From NCBI RefSeq assembly GCF_040930455.2, contig NZ_CP170494.1: a DNA stretch of 64,000 nucleotides. One strand, written 5' to 3'. Below, piece after piece: positions 34,699 to 44,665 of this stretch. The position numbers and the translations under genes were made by a program. The stretch's first letter is position 1. The number at the start of each line of letters is the position of its first letter. Below the pieces are notes generated by a model that saw nothing but the letters and a program-made list of their open reading frames with translations, was not told the origin of the DNA and ran no database searches. This DNA is from Neopusillimonas maritima. Its GTDB lineage: Bacteria; Pseudomonadota; Gammaproteobacteria; Burkholderiales; Burkholderiaceae_B.

Positions 34699-34753
34699 TA
34701 ATAATGATTCAATTACCCGGAAGGCAACCCGCGTAGGCAGCGCAAGCGAACAC

Positions 34754-35929
34754 ATGATCATTACATCACTTTTGGATACCGACCTATATAAATTCACCAT
34801 GATGCAAGTGGTTTTGCATCATTTTCCTGCTGCGCAGGTGGAGTATCGGTATAAATGTCGCACGCCCAACGTCAATTTGGCGCCTTATCTCGATGAAATC
34901 CGTGAAGAGGTGCATGCCTTGTGTCAATTGGAATTTACCGAGGATGAACTCGATTATTTGCGCGGGCTGCGGTTTATTAAAAGTGATTTTGTTGATTTTC
35001 TCGGGTTGTTTCATTTGCCCGAAAAATGTATTCATATTGATCATGGCGAGCTTCCCGGCGAAATCGCCATTTCCGTGAAGGGGTCGTGGCTGCACACCAT
35101 TCTGTTCGAAATACCTGTTCTGGCCATTGTGAATGAAGTATTTTTTCGCAATACCTGCAAAGAACCCGGCTGGGATGAAGGGCGCCGCCGGCTACGCAAG
35201 AAAATGAACCTCGTGATAGATGATCCGGCACTGGCGGATTTCCGCGTTGCAGAGTACGGCACGCGTCGCCGGTTTTCCAAACAATGGCACGATGAAGTGG
35301 TGGAAACGATGCACGCTCAAATGGGCGCGCATTTCGCCGGGACGAGCAATATATTTCTGGCGCGAAAGCATGGCGTGACCCCTTTGGGTACCATGGGGCA
35401 CGAGTATCTGCAGGCGTGCCAGGCATTAGGGCCGCGTTTGCGCGACTCACAGGTTTTTGCGCTTGAGACCTGGGCGAAGGAATACCGGGGCGACTTGGGG
35501 ATTGCGTTGTCTGACGTATATGGTATGGACGCTTTCCTGCGCGATTTCGATATGTATTTCTGCAAATTGTTCGACGGTGCGCGTCATGATTCCGGCGACC
35601 CTTTCCAGTGGGGTGAACGCCTGCTGGCGCATTACGTCGCCAATCGGGTCGATCCACGAACCAAAACGTTGGTTTTTTCCGACGCATTAACTTTTCCGCG
35701 CGCTATTGAGTTGGCCAAGCAGTTTTCGGGTCGTTGTAAAGTATCGTTTGGAATTGGTACCAATCTGACTAACGATCTGGGTCATGAACCACTGCAAATT
35801 GTGATGAAAATGGTGCGTTGCAATGGGCAGCCTGTTGCCAAAGTGTCCGACGCACCCGAAAAAACAATGTGTGATGACCCAGCCTACTTGGCTTATTTGC
35901 GGCAGGTGTTTCAATTGCCGCCTGTTTGA
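34754..35929 (+). CDS. pncB: Nicotinate phosphoribosyltransferase
   Basis: NAD salvage enzyme converting nicotinate and PRPP to nicotinate mononucleotide, 391 residues from the ATG at 34754. The family begins with this start (MIITSLLDTDLYKFTMMQVVL); the longer open frame back to 34652 runs through promoter-like sequence. Conserved pieces include EYRYKCRT, GTMGHEYLQACQALG and the phosphorylatable-His region RHDSGDPFQWG. It is divergent from fdxA and 14 bases upstream of relA, so the two may be co-transcribed. Confidence 0.97.
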   Translation: MIITSLLDTDLYKFTMMQVVLHHFPAAQVEYRYKCRTPNVNLAPYLDEIREEVHALCQLEFTEDELDYLRGLRFIKSDFVDFLGLFHLPEKCIHIDHGELPGEIAISVKGSWLHTILFEIPVLAIVNEVFFRNTCKEPGWDEGRRRLRKKMNLVIDDPALADFRVAEYGTRRRFSKQWHDEVVETMHAQMGAHFAGTSNIFLARKHGVTPLGTMGHEYLQACQALGPRLRDSQVFALETWAKEYRGDLGIALSDVYGMDAFLRDFDMYFCKLFDGARHDSGDPFQWGERLLAHYVANRVDPRTKTLVFSDALTFPRAIELAKQFSGRCKVSFGIGTNLTNDLGHEPLQIVMKMVRCNGQPVAKVSDAPEKTMCDDPAYLAYLRQVFQLPPV

Positions 35930-35943
35930 GCATGAGGTGAAGC

Positions 35944-38205
35944 GTGACGTCTGAGTCTGGTGATAACGCTGGGCTGCAAGCGCCATTCAACGCTGTTTGG
36001 CTGGCACAAGCAGCCGAAGGTCTTGATCCCCCGGGGCATGCGCTGCTGGTTCAGGCCGTGCGCACCGCCCAACCTTTGCTTGAAGGGCAGCGTGCAAGCA
36101 CTGGTGAGCCACTGGATACGCATGCCGCGGCCGTAGTTTGTATCCTGGCGGAAATGAAAGCCGATGCGGCGACGCGTGCAAGTGCAGTGCTTGCATCTAT
36201 TTCGTCGGAAGACGCTTTTTTAACGGGGCGTAAAGATCCACTGGTAAAAAAATTTGGCAGCGAGATCGCGTCTTTGGTTCAGGGAGCCCGAAAGCTGCTT
36301 GGTATGAGCAGGATGGCCAGGCTTAATACTGATGACCCACGAACCGGTGTAGATCAAAGAGAACTGCAGCGCAAAATGTTGCTTGCCATGGCGGCCGATT
36401 TGCGAATCGTTCTGTTGCGCCTGGCTTCCCGGTTGCAAACGTTGCGTTGGTTCGCTAGTTCCAAAACAGTATGTCCTCCGAATCTGGCCCAGGAAACCAT
36501 GGAGCTGTATGCGCCGTTGGCCAACCGCCTTGGAATTTGGCAGTTAAAGTGGGAAATTGAAGATCTGGCTTTTCGTTTTTTGCAGCCTGAAACGTACAAA
36601 ATGATTGCCAAGGAGCTGGAGGAGAAGCGGGTTGAGCGCGAGCAGTTTATTGACCGGGTCGTAAGCCGGCTTAGGCAGGCTTTGAAAGACGAGGGGGTGC
36701 AGGCCGATGTGTCGGGGCGTCCCAAACACATTTACAGCATCTGGAACAAGATGCGCAACAAACAGTTGTCTTTCGGGCAACTGTATGATTTGCGTGCATT
36801 GCGGGTGATTGTGAATGATGAGCGCGATTGTTATGCAGCACTTGCCCTCGTGCATTCCATGTGGAGTCCGATCAGCGAAGAATTTGATGATTACATTTCG
36901 AGGCCCAAGCCGAATGGTTACCGGTCTTTGCATACGGTTGTTGCAGATGCCGATGGCAAGCCGTTTGAAGTGCAGATTCGCACCCACGAGATGCATCAAT
37001 TTGCGGAATACGGTATGGCCGCGCATTGGCGTTATAAAGAGGCGGGACCCAAAGGTGGAACGCAGGTTGCCGCCTCGGAGTACGATCGTAAAGTGGCCTG
37101 GATGCGTCAGCTATTGTCCTGGGGCAAAGCCGACGATGCGTCCCCACAAGAGGCGTCGCCAGAGAAAAGTTCGACTGCAAGTGCTGCAAAACCTGCGGCA
37201 GATGAGCGAATCTACGTTTTAACGCCGCAGGCGCGTGTTATTGAGTTGCCGGCCGGCGCGACACCGGTTGATTTTGCTTATGCGCTGCATACTGATTTGG
37301 GCCATCGCTGCCGCGGCGCCCGGGTGGATGGCCAGATGGTGCCACTGCTGACAAATCTGCAAACTGGCCAAACCGTTGAAATCATCACGGCAAAGTCGGG
37401 GGGGCCGTCGCGTGATTGGCTGAACACGCAACTGGGTTATCTGGCCAGCAACCGTTCTCGCGCCAAGGTTCGGGCCTGGTTTAATGCCATTGAGCTGCAG
37501 GAACGTATCGCTCAGGGGCATGCGCTGGTTGAGCGGGAGTTGCAGCGACTTGGCAAAACTGCTGTCAACCAGGAGCAATTGGCAGACCAATTGGGTTTCG
37601 CCCGTGCTGATGATCTGTATGTTGCGGTGGCGAAAGATGAATTCAGCCTGCGCCATATTGATCAACATTTTCGTCAGGAACGTGATGGGAGCGTAAGCGA
37701 AACCACACCTGTTGGCCCGGAACGACTTCAATTGGAAGGCACGGCGGATAACGTTACCCGGTCGGGTAAGAGCGGTGTACTGGTTGTGGGCGTTGATTCA
37801 CTCATGACACAGTTGGCACGCTGTTGCCGCCCGGCTCCACCCGATGATATTCGCGGGTTCGTTACAAGAGGGCGCGGTGTATCGATTCACCGGTCCGACT
37901 GCCAGGCCTTCTCGGCACTCGCCATCAAGCACCCGGAGCGTATTATTGAGGTGAGTTGGGGCGACACCCAGGATCGCGTTTATCCGGTTACCGTCAGTAT
38001 TCATGCTCCGGATCGCCTGAATCTTTTGAGAGACATTACCGATGTTTTCGGTCGTCTTCGTTTAAATGTAATTGGTGTCAATACGCAAAGCCGTCGTTCG
38101 TTGGCTCATATGATTTTTACCGTTGAAGTGCAAAATGGTGATCAAATCACACGCGCGTTGACCGCCCTGAATGAAATTCCAGGCTTTAGCGCGACCCGCT
38201 TGTAA
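35944..38205 (+). CDS. relA: (p)ppGpp synthetase RelA
   Basis: Stringent-response alarmone synthetase, 753 residues, GTG start. The N-terminal domain lacks the HD metal-binding pair of hydrolases (ASAVLASISSED where HDxxED would be), so hydrolase activity is probably absent. The synthetase domain carries SGRPKHIYSIWNKM and EFDDYISRPKPNGYRSLHT; the EFDD motif (313-316) is of the RelA rather than the SpoT type. A TGS domain (about 420-480), a region with paired cysteines (CCRPAPPDDI) and a C-terminal ACT domain (about 675-750) follow. Confidence 0.97.
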   Translation: MTSESGDNAGLQAPFNAVWLAQAAEGLDPPGHALLVQAVRTAQPLLEGQRASTGEPLDTHAAAVVCILAEMKADAATRASAVLASISSEDAFLTGRKDPLVKKFGSEIASLVQGARKLLGMSRMARLNTDDPRTGVDQRELQRKMLLAMAADLRIVLLRLASRLQTLRWFASSKTVCPPNLAQETMELYAPLANRLGIWQLKWEIEDLAFRFLQPETYKMIAKELEEKRVEREQFIDRVVSRLRQALKDEGVQADVSGRPKHIYSIWNKMRNKQLSFGQLYDLRALRVIVNDERDCYAALALVHSMWSPISEEFDDYISRPKPNGYRSLHTVVADADGKPFEVQIRTHEMHQFAEYGMAAHWRYKEAGPKGGTQVAASEYDRKVAWMRQLLSWGKADDASPQEASPEKSSTASAAKPAADERIYVLTPQARVIELPAGATPVDFAYALHTDLGHRCRGARVDGQMVPLLTNLQTGQTVEIITAKSGGPSRDWLNTQLGYLASNRSRAKVRAWFNAIELQERIAQGHALVERELQRLGKTAVNQEQLADQLGFARADDLYVAVAKDEFSLRHIDQHFRQERDGSVSETTPVGPERLQLEGTADNVTRSGKSGVLVVGVDSLMTQLARCCRPAPPDDIRGFVTRGRGVSIHRSDCQAFSALAIKHPERIIEVSWGDTQDRVYPVTVSIHAPDRLNLLRDITDVFGRLRLNVIGVNTQSRRSLAHMIFTVEVQNGDQITRALTALNEIPGFSATRL

Positions 38206-38298
38206 CTGCGTGGGTTCCGCGAGAAAGTTCGGTCGCTGTTAAAATGGCCCTAAGTTGTTATTAAGCCGCTAATACCGGCCCAACCAGAGAGTTATTCC

Positions 38299-39498
38299 TT
38301 GAAACCTTATCAGTTCCCAGACGAAAAAGGGCATTTCGGGCCCTACGGTGGTTCGTTTGTTGCCGAAACCCTGGTGCACGCACTCGACGAGCTGCGTCAG
38401 GCTTATGACAAATTCAAAGAAGATCCCGACTTTCTGCGTGAGTTCGATTACGAGCTAAAGCATTTTGTGGGGCGGCCCAGTCCGGTTTATCACGCCAAGC
38501 GATGGTCGGAAGAGCTCGGGGGCGCCCAAATCTGGTTCAAACGCGAAGACCTCAATCACACGGGGGCGCACAAGATCAACAACTGCATCGGGCAGATATT
38601 GTTGGCCAGACGTATGGGCAAACCTCGAATCATTGCCGAAACCGGTGCAGGGCAGCATGGCGTGGCCACGGCAACCGTAGCAGCACGTTATGGTCTCGAG
38701 TGCGTTGTATACATGGGTAGTGAAGATGTCCGTCGTCAAGCGTCCAACGTATATCGAATGAAGCTGCTGGGCGCCACAGTCGTGCCGGTAGAGTCCGGCT
38801 CGCGTACATTGAAAGACGCTCTGAACGAAGCCATGCGCGATTGGGTCACCAACGTCGAAAACACCTTTTACATTATCGGAACGGTTGCGGGGCCGCATCC
38901 TTACCCCGCGATGGTACGTGATTTCCAATCTGTTATCGGCACTGAATGTCTTGCACAAATGCCGGAATACGCGGGTCGTCAGCCGGATTACGTGTTGGCG
39001 TCGGTCGGTGGTGGCTCCAACGCCATGGGCATTTTTTACCCCTATATCAACGAGTCGAATGTGAAGCTGATTGGTGTTGAGGCGGCGGGCGACGGGCTTG
39101 ATACCGGCCGCCATGCTGCGTCTCTTAATGCCGGAGTGGTGGGGGTTCTGCACGGTAATCGCACTTACATTATGCAAGACGAGCATGGCCAGATTCAGGA
39201 AACACACTCAATCTCCGCCGGGCTTGACTACCCCGGTGTCGGGCCTGAACACGCCTGGTTGAAAGATTCAAAGCGTGCCGAGTATGTTGGCATCACGGAT
39301 GCCGAGGCGTTGGAAGCATTTCACACGTGCTGCCGTACCGAGGGCATCATGCCGGCGCTGGAGTCTTCCCATGCCATTGCGCACGCCGTCAAGCTGGCAC
39401 CCACGTTGTCGAAAGATAAAATTATTTTGGTGAATTTGTCCGGTCGGGGCGATAAAGATATGCACACCGTGGCTGAAATGAGCGGAATCAAATTATGA
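38299..39498 (+). CDS. trpB: Tryptophan synthase beta chain
   Basis: Condenses indole and serine to tryptophan with PLP, 399 residues. The Schiff-base Lys92 is in NHTGAHKINN, the phosphate-binding loop is VGGGSNAMG, and HSISAGLDYPGVGPEH is conserved. Translation appears to start at TTG (38299), since the family N-terminus MKPYQFPDEKGHFGPYGGSF begins exactly there and no ATG or GTG fits. GAGAG lies about 7 bases before it. trpF, often upstream in betaproteobacteria, is absent. The stop overlaps trpA (ATGA). Confidence 0.97.
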   Translation: MKPYQFPDEKGHFGPYGGSFVAETLVHALDELRQAYDKFKEDPDFLREFDYELKHFVGRPSPVYHAKRWSEELGGAQIWFKREDLNHTGAHKINNCIGQILLARRMGKPRIIAETGAGQHGVATATVAARYGLECVVYMGSEDVRRQASNVYRMKLLGATVVPVESGSRTLKDALNEAMRDWVTNVENTFYIIGTVAGPHPYPAMVRDFQSVIGTECLAQMPEYAGRQPDYVLASVGGGSNAMGIFYPYINESNVKLIGVEAAGDGLDTGRHAASLNAGVVGVLHGNRTYIMQDEHGQIQETHSISAGLDYPGVGPEHAWLKDSKRAEYVGITDAEALEAFHTCCRTEGIMPALESSHAIAHAVKLAPTLSKDKIILVNLSGRGDKDMHTVAEMSGIKL

Positions 39499-40331
39499 GT
39501 CAGGTAACACAAGCCCAAGCTGATCGTTTGGCAGCGGCCTTCGCGAAAACGAAGGGGCGGGCGGCGCTCATCCCCTACATCACGGCAGGCGATCCCTCGC
39601 CACAGGCAACGGTTCCGCTCATGCACGCGCTTGTTGCGGCCGGCGCCGACGTTATTGAGTTAGGTGTGCCCTTTTCCGACCCGATGGCCGATGGCCCGGT
39701 AGTGCAACGTGCAACCCAGCGTGCCATTGAAAAAGGGGTTGGGATGCGCCATGTTTTCGACATGGTTCAGGCGTTCAGGGAAAGTGATAAAACAACACCG
39801 GTGGTGTTAATGGGTTATGCCAATCCGGTTGAACGTTACGGGCAGCTTGAGTTCGCCCGGAAAGCGCAGGAAGTGGGCGTGGACGGCGTGTTGGTTGTTG
39901 ATTACCCACCTGAGGAAATGCTTGAGTTCGCCCGCTATCTAGACGACGTCGACGTTGCTCCTATATTTTTATTGGCCCCCACATCTACCGATGCGCGAAT
40001 TCAAAAAGTTGCCGAAATCGCGCGCGGATATGTGTACTATGTGTCGTTGAAAGGGGTAACCGGCGCTGCCACTATCGATCTTTCCGAGGTTGAGCAACGT
40101 GTGCAGGCGATTCGCCGTCATGTTTCCATTCCTATCGGGGTGGGCTTTGGCATTCGCGATGCACAAAGCGCGCAGCGTGTGGGGCAGGTGTGCGATGCCG
40201 TTATTATTGGCAGTAAATTGATTGAAACCATGGAAGAGGCCGTGGCCCGGGCAAATGGTCATGAGGCCGATCAGGCCGCAGTCAAGGCAGCCGGAGCGTG
40301 GTTGGCGGGGATTCGTCAGGCACTCGGTTAA
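39495..40331 (+). CDS. trpA: Tryptophan synthase alpha chain
   Basis: Cleaves indole-3-glycerol phosphate to indole, which channels to TrpB; 278 residues, TIM barrel. The catalytic acids lie in VIELGVPFSDPMADGPVVQ (first Glu, then Asp). The phosphate-binding end carries VGFGIRDAQSAQ and GSKLIE. ALIPYITAGDPSP at the N-terminus is the family signature. It overlaps trpB by ATGA and is followed after 29 bases by accD, the usual betaproteobacterial order. Confidence 0.98.
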   Translation: MSQVTQAQADRLAAAFAKTKGRAALIPYITAGDPSPQATVPLMHALVAAGADVIELGVPFSDPMADGPVVQRATQRAIEKGVGMRHVFDMVQAFRESDKTTPVVLMGYANPVERYGQLEFARKAQEVGVDGVLVVDYPPEEMLEFARYLDDVDVAPIFLLAPTSTDARIQKVAEIARGYVYYVSLKGVTGAATIDLSEVEQRVQAIRRHVSIPIGVGFGIRDAQSAQRVGQVCDAVIIGSKLIETMEEAVARANGHEADQAAVKAAGAWLAGIRQALG

Positions 40332-40360
40332 ACAATAAAACTTCAATCAGGAAAATTACA

Positions 40361-41242
40361 ATGAGCTGGATTGACAAAATTCTGCCGCCACGGATTAACC
40401 GGAACAATGATGCTAATTCGCGGCGTGTCCCAGAGGGCTTGTGGGTTAAGTGCCCGGGCTGCGAATCGGTACTCTATAAAGACGACCTGGCGGCAACGCT
40501 GAATGTTTGTCCCAATTGCAGTCACCACATGAGAATCGGCGCGCGCCGGCGTATTGATGCTTTGCTCGACCCGGATGGGCGGGTAGAGATCGGTGAAAAT
40601 ACCCGGCCCGTCGATCCTTTGAAATTCAAAGACTCCAAAAAGTATCCCGACAGGGTGATCCAGGCCACCCGGCAAACAGGTGAAACTGAAGCAATGGTGG
40701 TCGTGAGCGGACGGATTCTTACATTACCTGTCGTGCTGTCGTGCTTTGAGTTCGAGTTCATGGGTGGCTCAATGGGCTCGGTAGTGGGCGAGCGTTTTGT
40801 TAGAGGCGTACAAGAAGCGATTCGTTTACGCTGCCCGTTTATTTGTGTGGCTGCCTCGGGTGGAGCGCGCATGCAGGAAAGCTTGTTTTCGCTCATGCAA
40901 ATGGCTAAAACGAATGCCATGCTCACACGTCTGTCGCAAGAAGGATTGCCGTTTATTAGTGTTCTTACCGACCCGACAATGGGCGGGGTATCCGCCAGTT
41001 TTGCTTTTATGGGCGATGTGGTGGTGGCGGAGCCCAAGGCATTAATTGGTTTTGCCGGTCCCCGGGTGATTGAGCAGACAGTTAGGGAAAAACTGCCTGA
41101 GGGCTTTCAGCGCGCGGAATTCCTGCTTGAGAAAGGTGCGATTGATTGTGTGGTTGATCGTCGTGATATGCGCAAGGAGCTCGCGCATATCCTGGCGTTG
41201 CTAACCCGCCAACCCGTTGAGGCAATCGCGCGTACGGAATGA
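40361..41242 (+). CDS. accD: Acetyl-CoA carboxylase carboxyltransferase beta subunit
   Basis: Transfers the carboxyl group from biotin to acetyl-CoA in the first step of fatty-acid synthesis, with AccA; 293 residues from the ATG at 40361 (MSWIDKILPP). AGGA lies about 9 bases before it. The N-terminal zinc finger uses Cys31, 34, 50 and 53. The carboxyltransferase core has SGGARMQESLFSLMQMAK, GGVSASFAF and GFAGPRVIEQTV. folC, commonly next in related genomes, is missing; transcription ends at a strong terminator. Confidence 0.98.
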   Translation: MSWIDKILPPRINRNNDANSRRVPEGLWVKCPGCESVLYKDDLAATLNVCPNCSHHMRIGARRRIDALLDPDGRVEIGENTRPVDPLKFKDSKKYPDRVIQATRQTGETEAMVVVSGRILTLPVVLSCFEFEFMGGSMGSVVGERFVRGVQEAIRLRCPFICVAASGGARMQESLFSLMQMAKTNAMLTRLSQEGLPFISVLTDPTMGGVSASFAFMGDVVVAEPKALIGFAGPRVIEQTVREKLPEGFQRAEFLLEKGAIDCVVDRRDMRKELAHILALLTRQPVEAIARTE

Positions 41243-41259
41243 GCGTTTGTTATTAAGTA

Positions 41260-41301
41260 AAAAAATGGCCGGAAAACCATATGGTTTCCCGGCCATTTTT
41301 T
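41260..41301. terminator. Bidirectional intrinsic terminator between accD and rne
   Basis: A near-perfect inverted repeat centred at 41280/41281, with one A-C mismatch in the stem. Its arms contain ATGGCCGG and CCGGCCAT, and it is flanked by A on the left and T on the right. It can act for accD on the plus strand and rne on the minus strand, whose stops flank it. Confidence 0.9.
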
Positions 41302-41318
41302 GTCGCTTCAAAAGATTA

Positions 41319-44273
41319 TTACTTAGCGCTCGTTTCGACTTGTTGTAAAGACTCGTCGTGAATGACGACCGCCGATTTACGTGGTCGGCCTAGTGAAGCA
41401 GATGCTGCAGTGGGCGCACTGTTTTGAGGCTTGACAGCATCAGGACGTGTTTCCACCAGTTGCAGCCCCGATGAGGCAACAAGGTCTTTGAGCGAGGAAC
41501 CTGTATCGGCAACCTTGGGGTGATGCAAGCCATTGGCTTTGTGCGTTGCCGTTGATACTTGTTGCGGTTGCTCTTTCGCCTCGGTCTCAGACGGCTCGGT
41601 GACGGCTTCTGTGGCCACTTCAGTTCCGTTTTCGGTGTCGGCGGTGAGTACCTCACCCGTTTGAACGACTTCCGCGTTCTGTTTTGCTGCGTCAGGCTGT
41701 GCCTCAGGCTTGGCAGCTTCAACAGGCTCAACATTTGCCGGGGTTTCCTCTTGAGCAACGGCAGGTACTTTTTGAGCCGTTGGCGCTTCTTGAACCCTTG
41801 ATGTTTCCTGAGCGGTTGACTCAGAAGCATTAGCAGTTTCTTCAGCCGCTTCAAGTTTGGCGGTGTCTGCCTGTTCTTGATTGGTAACAGGTGCAGGAAC
41901 GGCTACCGGTTCTGAAGTGGTTTTGGCTGTTTGTGTTTCCGTATTCTGATCCGCTGAGAGATCAGTATTCGACTCGGCGCTTGCTGCTCCGGTTTCCGCA
42001 GAGCTGCGACGCCCGCGACGACTACGACGACGACGGCGCTTGCGTTCGGTACCGGTATCGTGCGTGTCGGCAGAAGCGTTGTCGTTATCCGCCTCAATTG
42101 CCTGATCTTCTTGTTCGTTGTCGTGGTGTTGCGCGTTTTTTGCCTGCGGCCGTTCTGACCCTGCTGTTGGCGTGTCGGTTGTTTCGGCAGCGTCATTGTT
42201 TGACTGCGCGTTTTGATCAACCGCGGGGTCGTTGCGATCACGCCGGTTTCGCCCACGCCCGCGGCGCCCACGTCGATTTGAGCTGGTGCGCTCTTCATTT
42301 TGGCTGTCATCGGACGTGTTGTCTTTTGCTACGACCGTATCGGACGTTTCTTTTGAATCGTTTTCTTCCGACCGATGTCGTGCCCGACGCCCACCTTGTT
42401 GGTGAGATGTTTTTTCAGCCGTCGTGTCATTTTCGTTACGACGACGTCCTCGTCCGCCGCGACGCCGTGACCGGTGTTCAGTTTTTTCTTTCGATTCTTC
42501 GCTCGCTTCAGGGGTTGAAGCAGCCTGGGTACTACTGGTGCTTCCTGTACCGCTGAGCCAATTCATCAGGCGTTTGAACAAACTGGTTGCCTGTTGCGCA
42601 GCAGATTGGCCCGAAGCAATCGTTCCGGTAACTGCCGTAGGAGCCGTTACCGCTACTACCGGCGCCGGCTGTGCGTGAGTAATGCTTTTAACAATGGCTT
42701 CCTGACGTGGCTTGCTATCAGTTTCTTTGCTGCCCGGATAGCTAATGTCGGTGTCAGGCGCTTCCACCAGCTGGAAACTGGTGACGGCATTGTCCAGGCG
42801 AGGATCGTCGTGCCGCAAACGCTCAATGTGGTGATGAGGTGTTTCCAGGTTCTTGTTGGGAATCAGAACCAGGTTAACCTTCAGGCGCGATTCGATTTTG
42901 GTGATGTCGGCGCGCTTTTCGTTCAGCAGGAACGTGGCAACATCGACCGGTACCTGTGCATGCAAGGCGGCCGTGTGTTCTTTCATGGCTTCTTCTTGCA
43001 ACAGGCGCAGTACGTGAAGTGCACTGGACTCTGCGTCGCGGATGACGCCGGTGCCGTTGCAGCGAGGGCAAGTAATGTGAGAGCCCTCGTTCAATGCAGG
43101 GCGCAGCCGCTGTCGCGACAGCTCCATGAGGCCGAAACGGGAAATTTTGCCCATTTGGACCCGGGCGCGGTCAAAGTGCAAGGCATCGCGCAGGCGTTGT
43201 TCAACAAGACGCTGGTTCTTGTTGTCTTCCATGTCGATGAAGTCAATGACGATCAGGCCGCCAAGGTCGCGCAAACGAAGCTGACGGGCAACTTCGTCGG
43301 CCGCTTCCAGATTGGTTCGCATGGCCGTTTCTTCGATATCGGCGCCACGCGTTGACCGTGCCGAGTTGACGTCGACCGCCACCAATGCTTCCGTGTGATC
43401 AATAACGACGGCACCGCCTGACGGCAACTGTACCGTGCGGGCATAAGCGGTTTCAATTTGGTGTTCGATCTGGAATCGTGAGAAAAGCGGGACGTCGTCT
43501 TTATAAACCTTAACCCGCTGCACGTTGTCGGGCATAACCACGCTCATGAACGCGGTGGCTTGCTCGGCGATTTCTTCAGTGTCGATCAGGATTTCGCCGA
43601 TTTCAGGCGAGAAATAATCGCGAATGGCGCGGATAACCAGGCTGGACTCAAGGTAGATGAGGATTGGGGCCGCGTTATCTTTTGCTGCCGTGTCAATCGC
43701 TGTCCAGAGTTGCAGCAGGTAGGATAAGTCCCATTGCAATTCTTCTACGCTTCGGCCAATACCGGCGGTGCGTGCGATGATACTCATGCCTTGAGGAACA
43801 TCGAGCTGGTCCATCGCTTCGCGCAGTTCCTGACGTTCTTCGCCTTCCACCCGGCGTGATACACCACCCCCGCGAGGATTGTTCGGCATCAGAACAAGGT
43901 AGCGTCCGGCCAGCGAAACAAAAGTGGTCAGTGCGGCGCCTTTGTTGCCGCGCTCTTCTTTCTCAACCTGAACGATCAGTTCCTGGCCTTCGTAGACCGC
44001 ATCCTGGATGCGCGCAGACCGAACATCGACACCGTCTTTAAAGTAGCCGCGTGCGATTTCCTTGAAGGGTAGAAAGCCGTGGCGCTCTTCGCCATAGCTG
44101 ACAAAGCATGCTTCAAGGCCTGGTTCGATGCGGGTGATGACCCCTTTGTAGATATTGCCTTTGCGCTGTTCGCGCCCGGCGGTTTCAATGTCGAGGTCGA
44201 TGAGTTTCTGACCGTCGACAATAGCAACGCGCAACTCTTCTTGGTGCGTTGCATTGAACAACATGCGTTTCAT
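41319..44273 (-). CDS. rne: Ribonuclease E
   Basis: Essential endoribonuclease for mRNA decay and rRNA/tRNA processing, 984 residues. The catalytic half (about 1-510) has an S1 domain (about 38-120), the DNase I-like active site with Asp residues in VAVDVNSARSTRG and GGLIVIDFIDM, and the zinc-link CPRCNGTG (about 403). The C-terminal half is low-complexity and probably disordered. It holds at least four Arg-rich boxes (for example RSRRRGGRGRRR, RRGRRGRGRNRRDR, RKRRRRRSRRGRR) and Ala/Glu/Gln-rich stretches, expected to bind RNA and degradosome partners. Confidence 0.97.
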   Translation of the reverse strand: MKRMLFNATHQEELRVAIVDGQKLIDLDIETAGREQRKGNIYKGVITRIEPGLEACFVSYGEERHGFLPFKEIARGYFKDGVDVRSARIQDAVYEGQELIVQVEKEERGNKGAALTTFVSLAGRYLVLMPNNPRGGGVSRRVEGEERQELREAMDQLDVPQGMSIIARTAGIGRSVEELQWDLSYLLQLWTAIDTAAKDNAAPILIYLESSLVIRAIRDYFSPEIGEILIDTEEIAEQATAFMSVVMPDNVQRVKVYKDDVPLFSRFQIEHQIETAYARTVQLPSGGAVVIDHTEALVAVDVNSARSTRGADIEETAMRTNLEAADEVARQLRLRDLGGLIVIDFIDMEDNKNQRLVEQRLRDALHFDRARVQMGKISRFGLMELSRQRLRPALNEGSHITCPRCNGTGVIRDAESSALHVLRLLQEEAMKEHTAALHAQVPVDVATFLLNEKRADITKIESRLKVNLVLIPNKNLETPHHHIERLRHDDPRLDNAVTSFQLVEAPDTDISYPGSKETDSKPRQEAIVKSITHAQPAPVVAVTAPTAVTGTIASGQSAAQQATSLFKRLMNWLSGTGSTSSTQAASTPEASEESKEKTEHRSRRRGGRGRRRNENDTTAEKTSHQQGGRRARHRSEENDSKETSDTVVAKDNTSDDSQNEERTSSNRRGRRGRGRNRRDRNDPAVDQNAQSNNDAAETTDTPTAGSERPQAKNAQHHDNEQEDQAIEADNDNASADTHDTGTERKRRRRRSRRGRRSSAETGAASAESNTDLSADQNTETQTAKTTSEPVAVPAPVTNQEQADTAKLEAAEETANASESTAQETSRVQEAPTAQKVPAVAQEETPANVEPVEAAKPEAQPDAAKQNAEVVQTGEVLTADTENGTEVATEAVTEPSETEAKEQPQQVSTATHKANGLHHPKVADTGSSLKDLVASSGLQLVETRPDAVKPQNSAPTAASASLGRPRKSAVVIHDESLQQVETSAK

Positions 44274-44505
44274 GAGTGTATTTCTCCGTAGTCATGGCAC
44301 GCCACATGGCTGGCGCACGACCTTGGACCACTCGGTGTGAGACGTTTAGTTTTGCAAAGAAAAGGAGTGCCGGCTGACCGATGTCAGGGGGCGTCCACCT
44401 TTTTCGTTAGGCAGGAATGACTTGCCACTTGGCACACGGTTCAGGCAGCAGGAAGGTCAGATTCACAATAATTAACGTGGTTGACGAACAATTTGCTGGG
44501 AACAG

Positions 44506-44530
44506 CAGATGCGCCGTTTGCGCGCATCTG
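44506..44530 (-). repeat. Perfect 9-bp hairpin in the rne leader
   Basis: CAGATGCGC (44506-44514) and GCGCATCTG (44522-44530) are perfect inverted repeats around a 7-base loop. There is no T-run on either side, so it is not a terminator. It is probably an RNA structural element of the rne leader. Confidence 0.6.
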
Positions 44531-44665
44531 GTGCATTAAAACTTTCGAGTAACGAAGCAAAGACTAAAACGTCGCACGCGGTTGGCGCAGTGTCTGACAC
44601 AAAAGCAGTTTTTTCTTCTTCTGCTATTGCGCCGACGCATGACGCTCCGGCGACCGATTGGCCCG

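Noticed and set aside
42594..43355. 253-codon plus-strand open frame opposite rne
   Set aside because: It mirrors the conserved catalytic region of RNase E and has no domain or ribosome-binding site.
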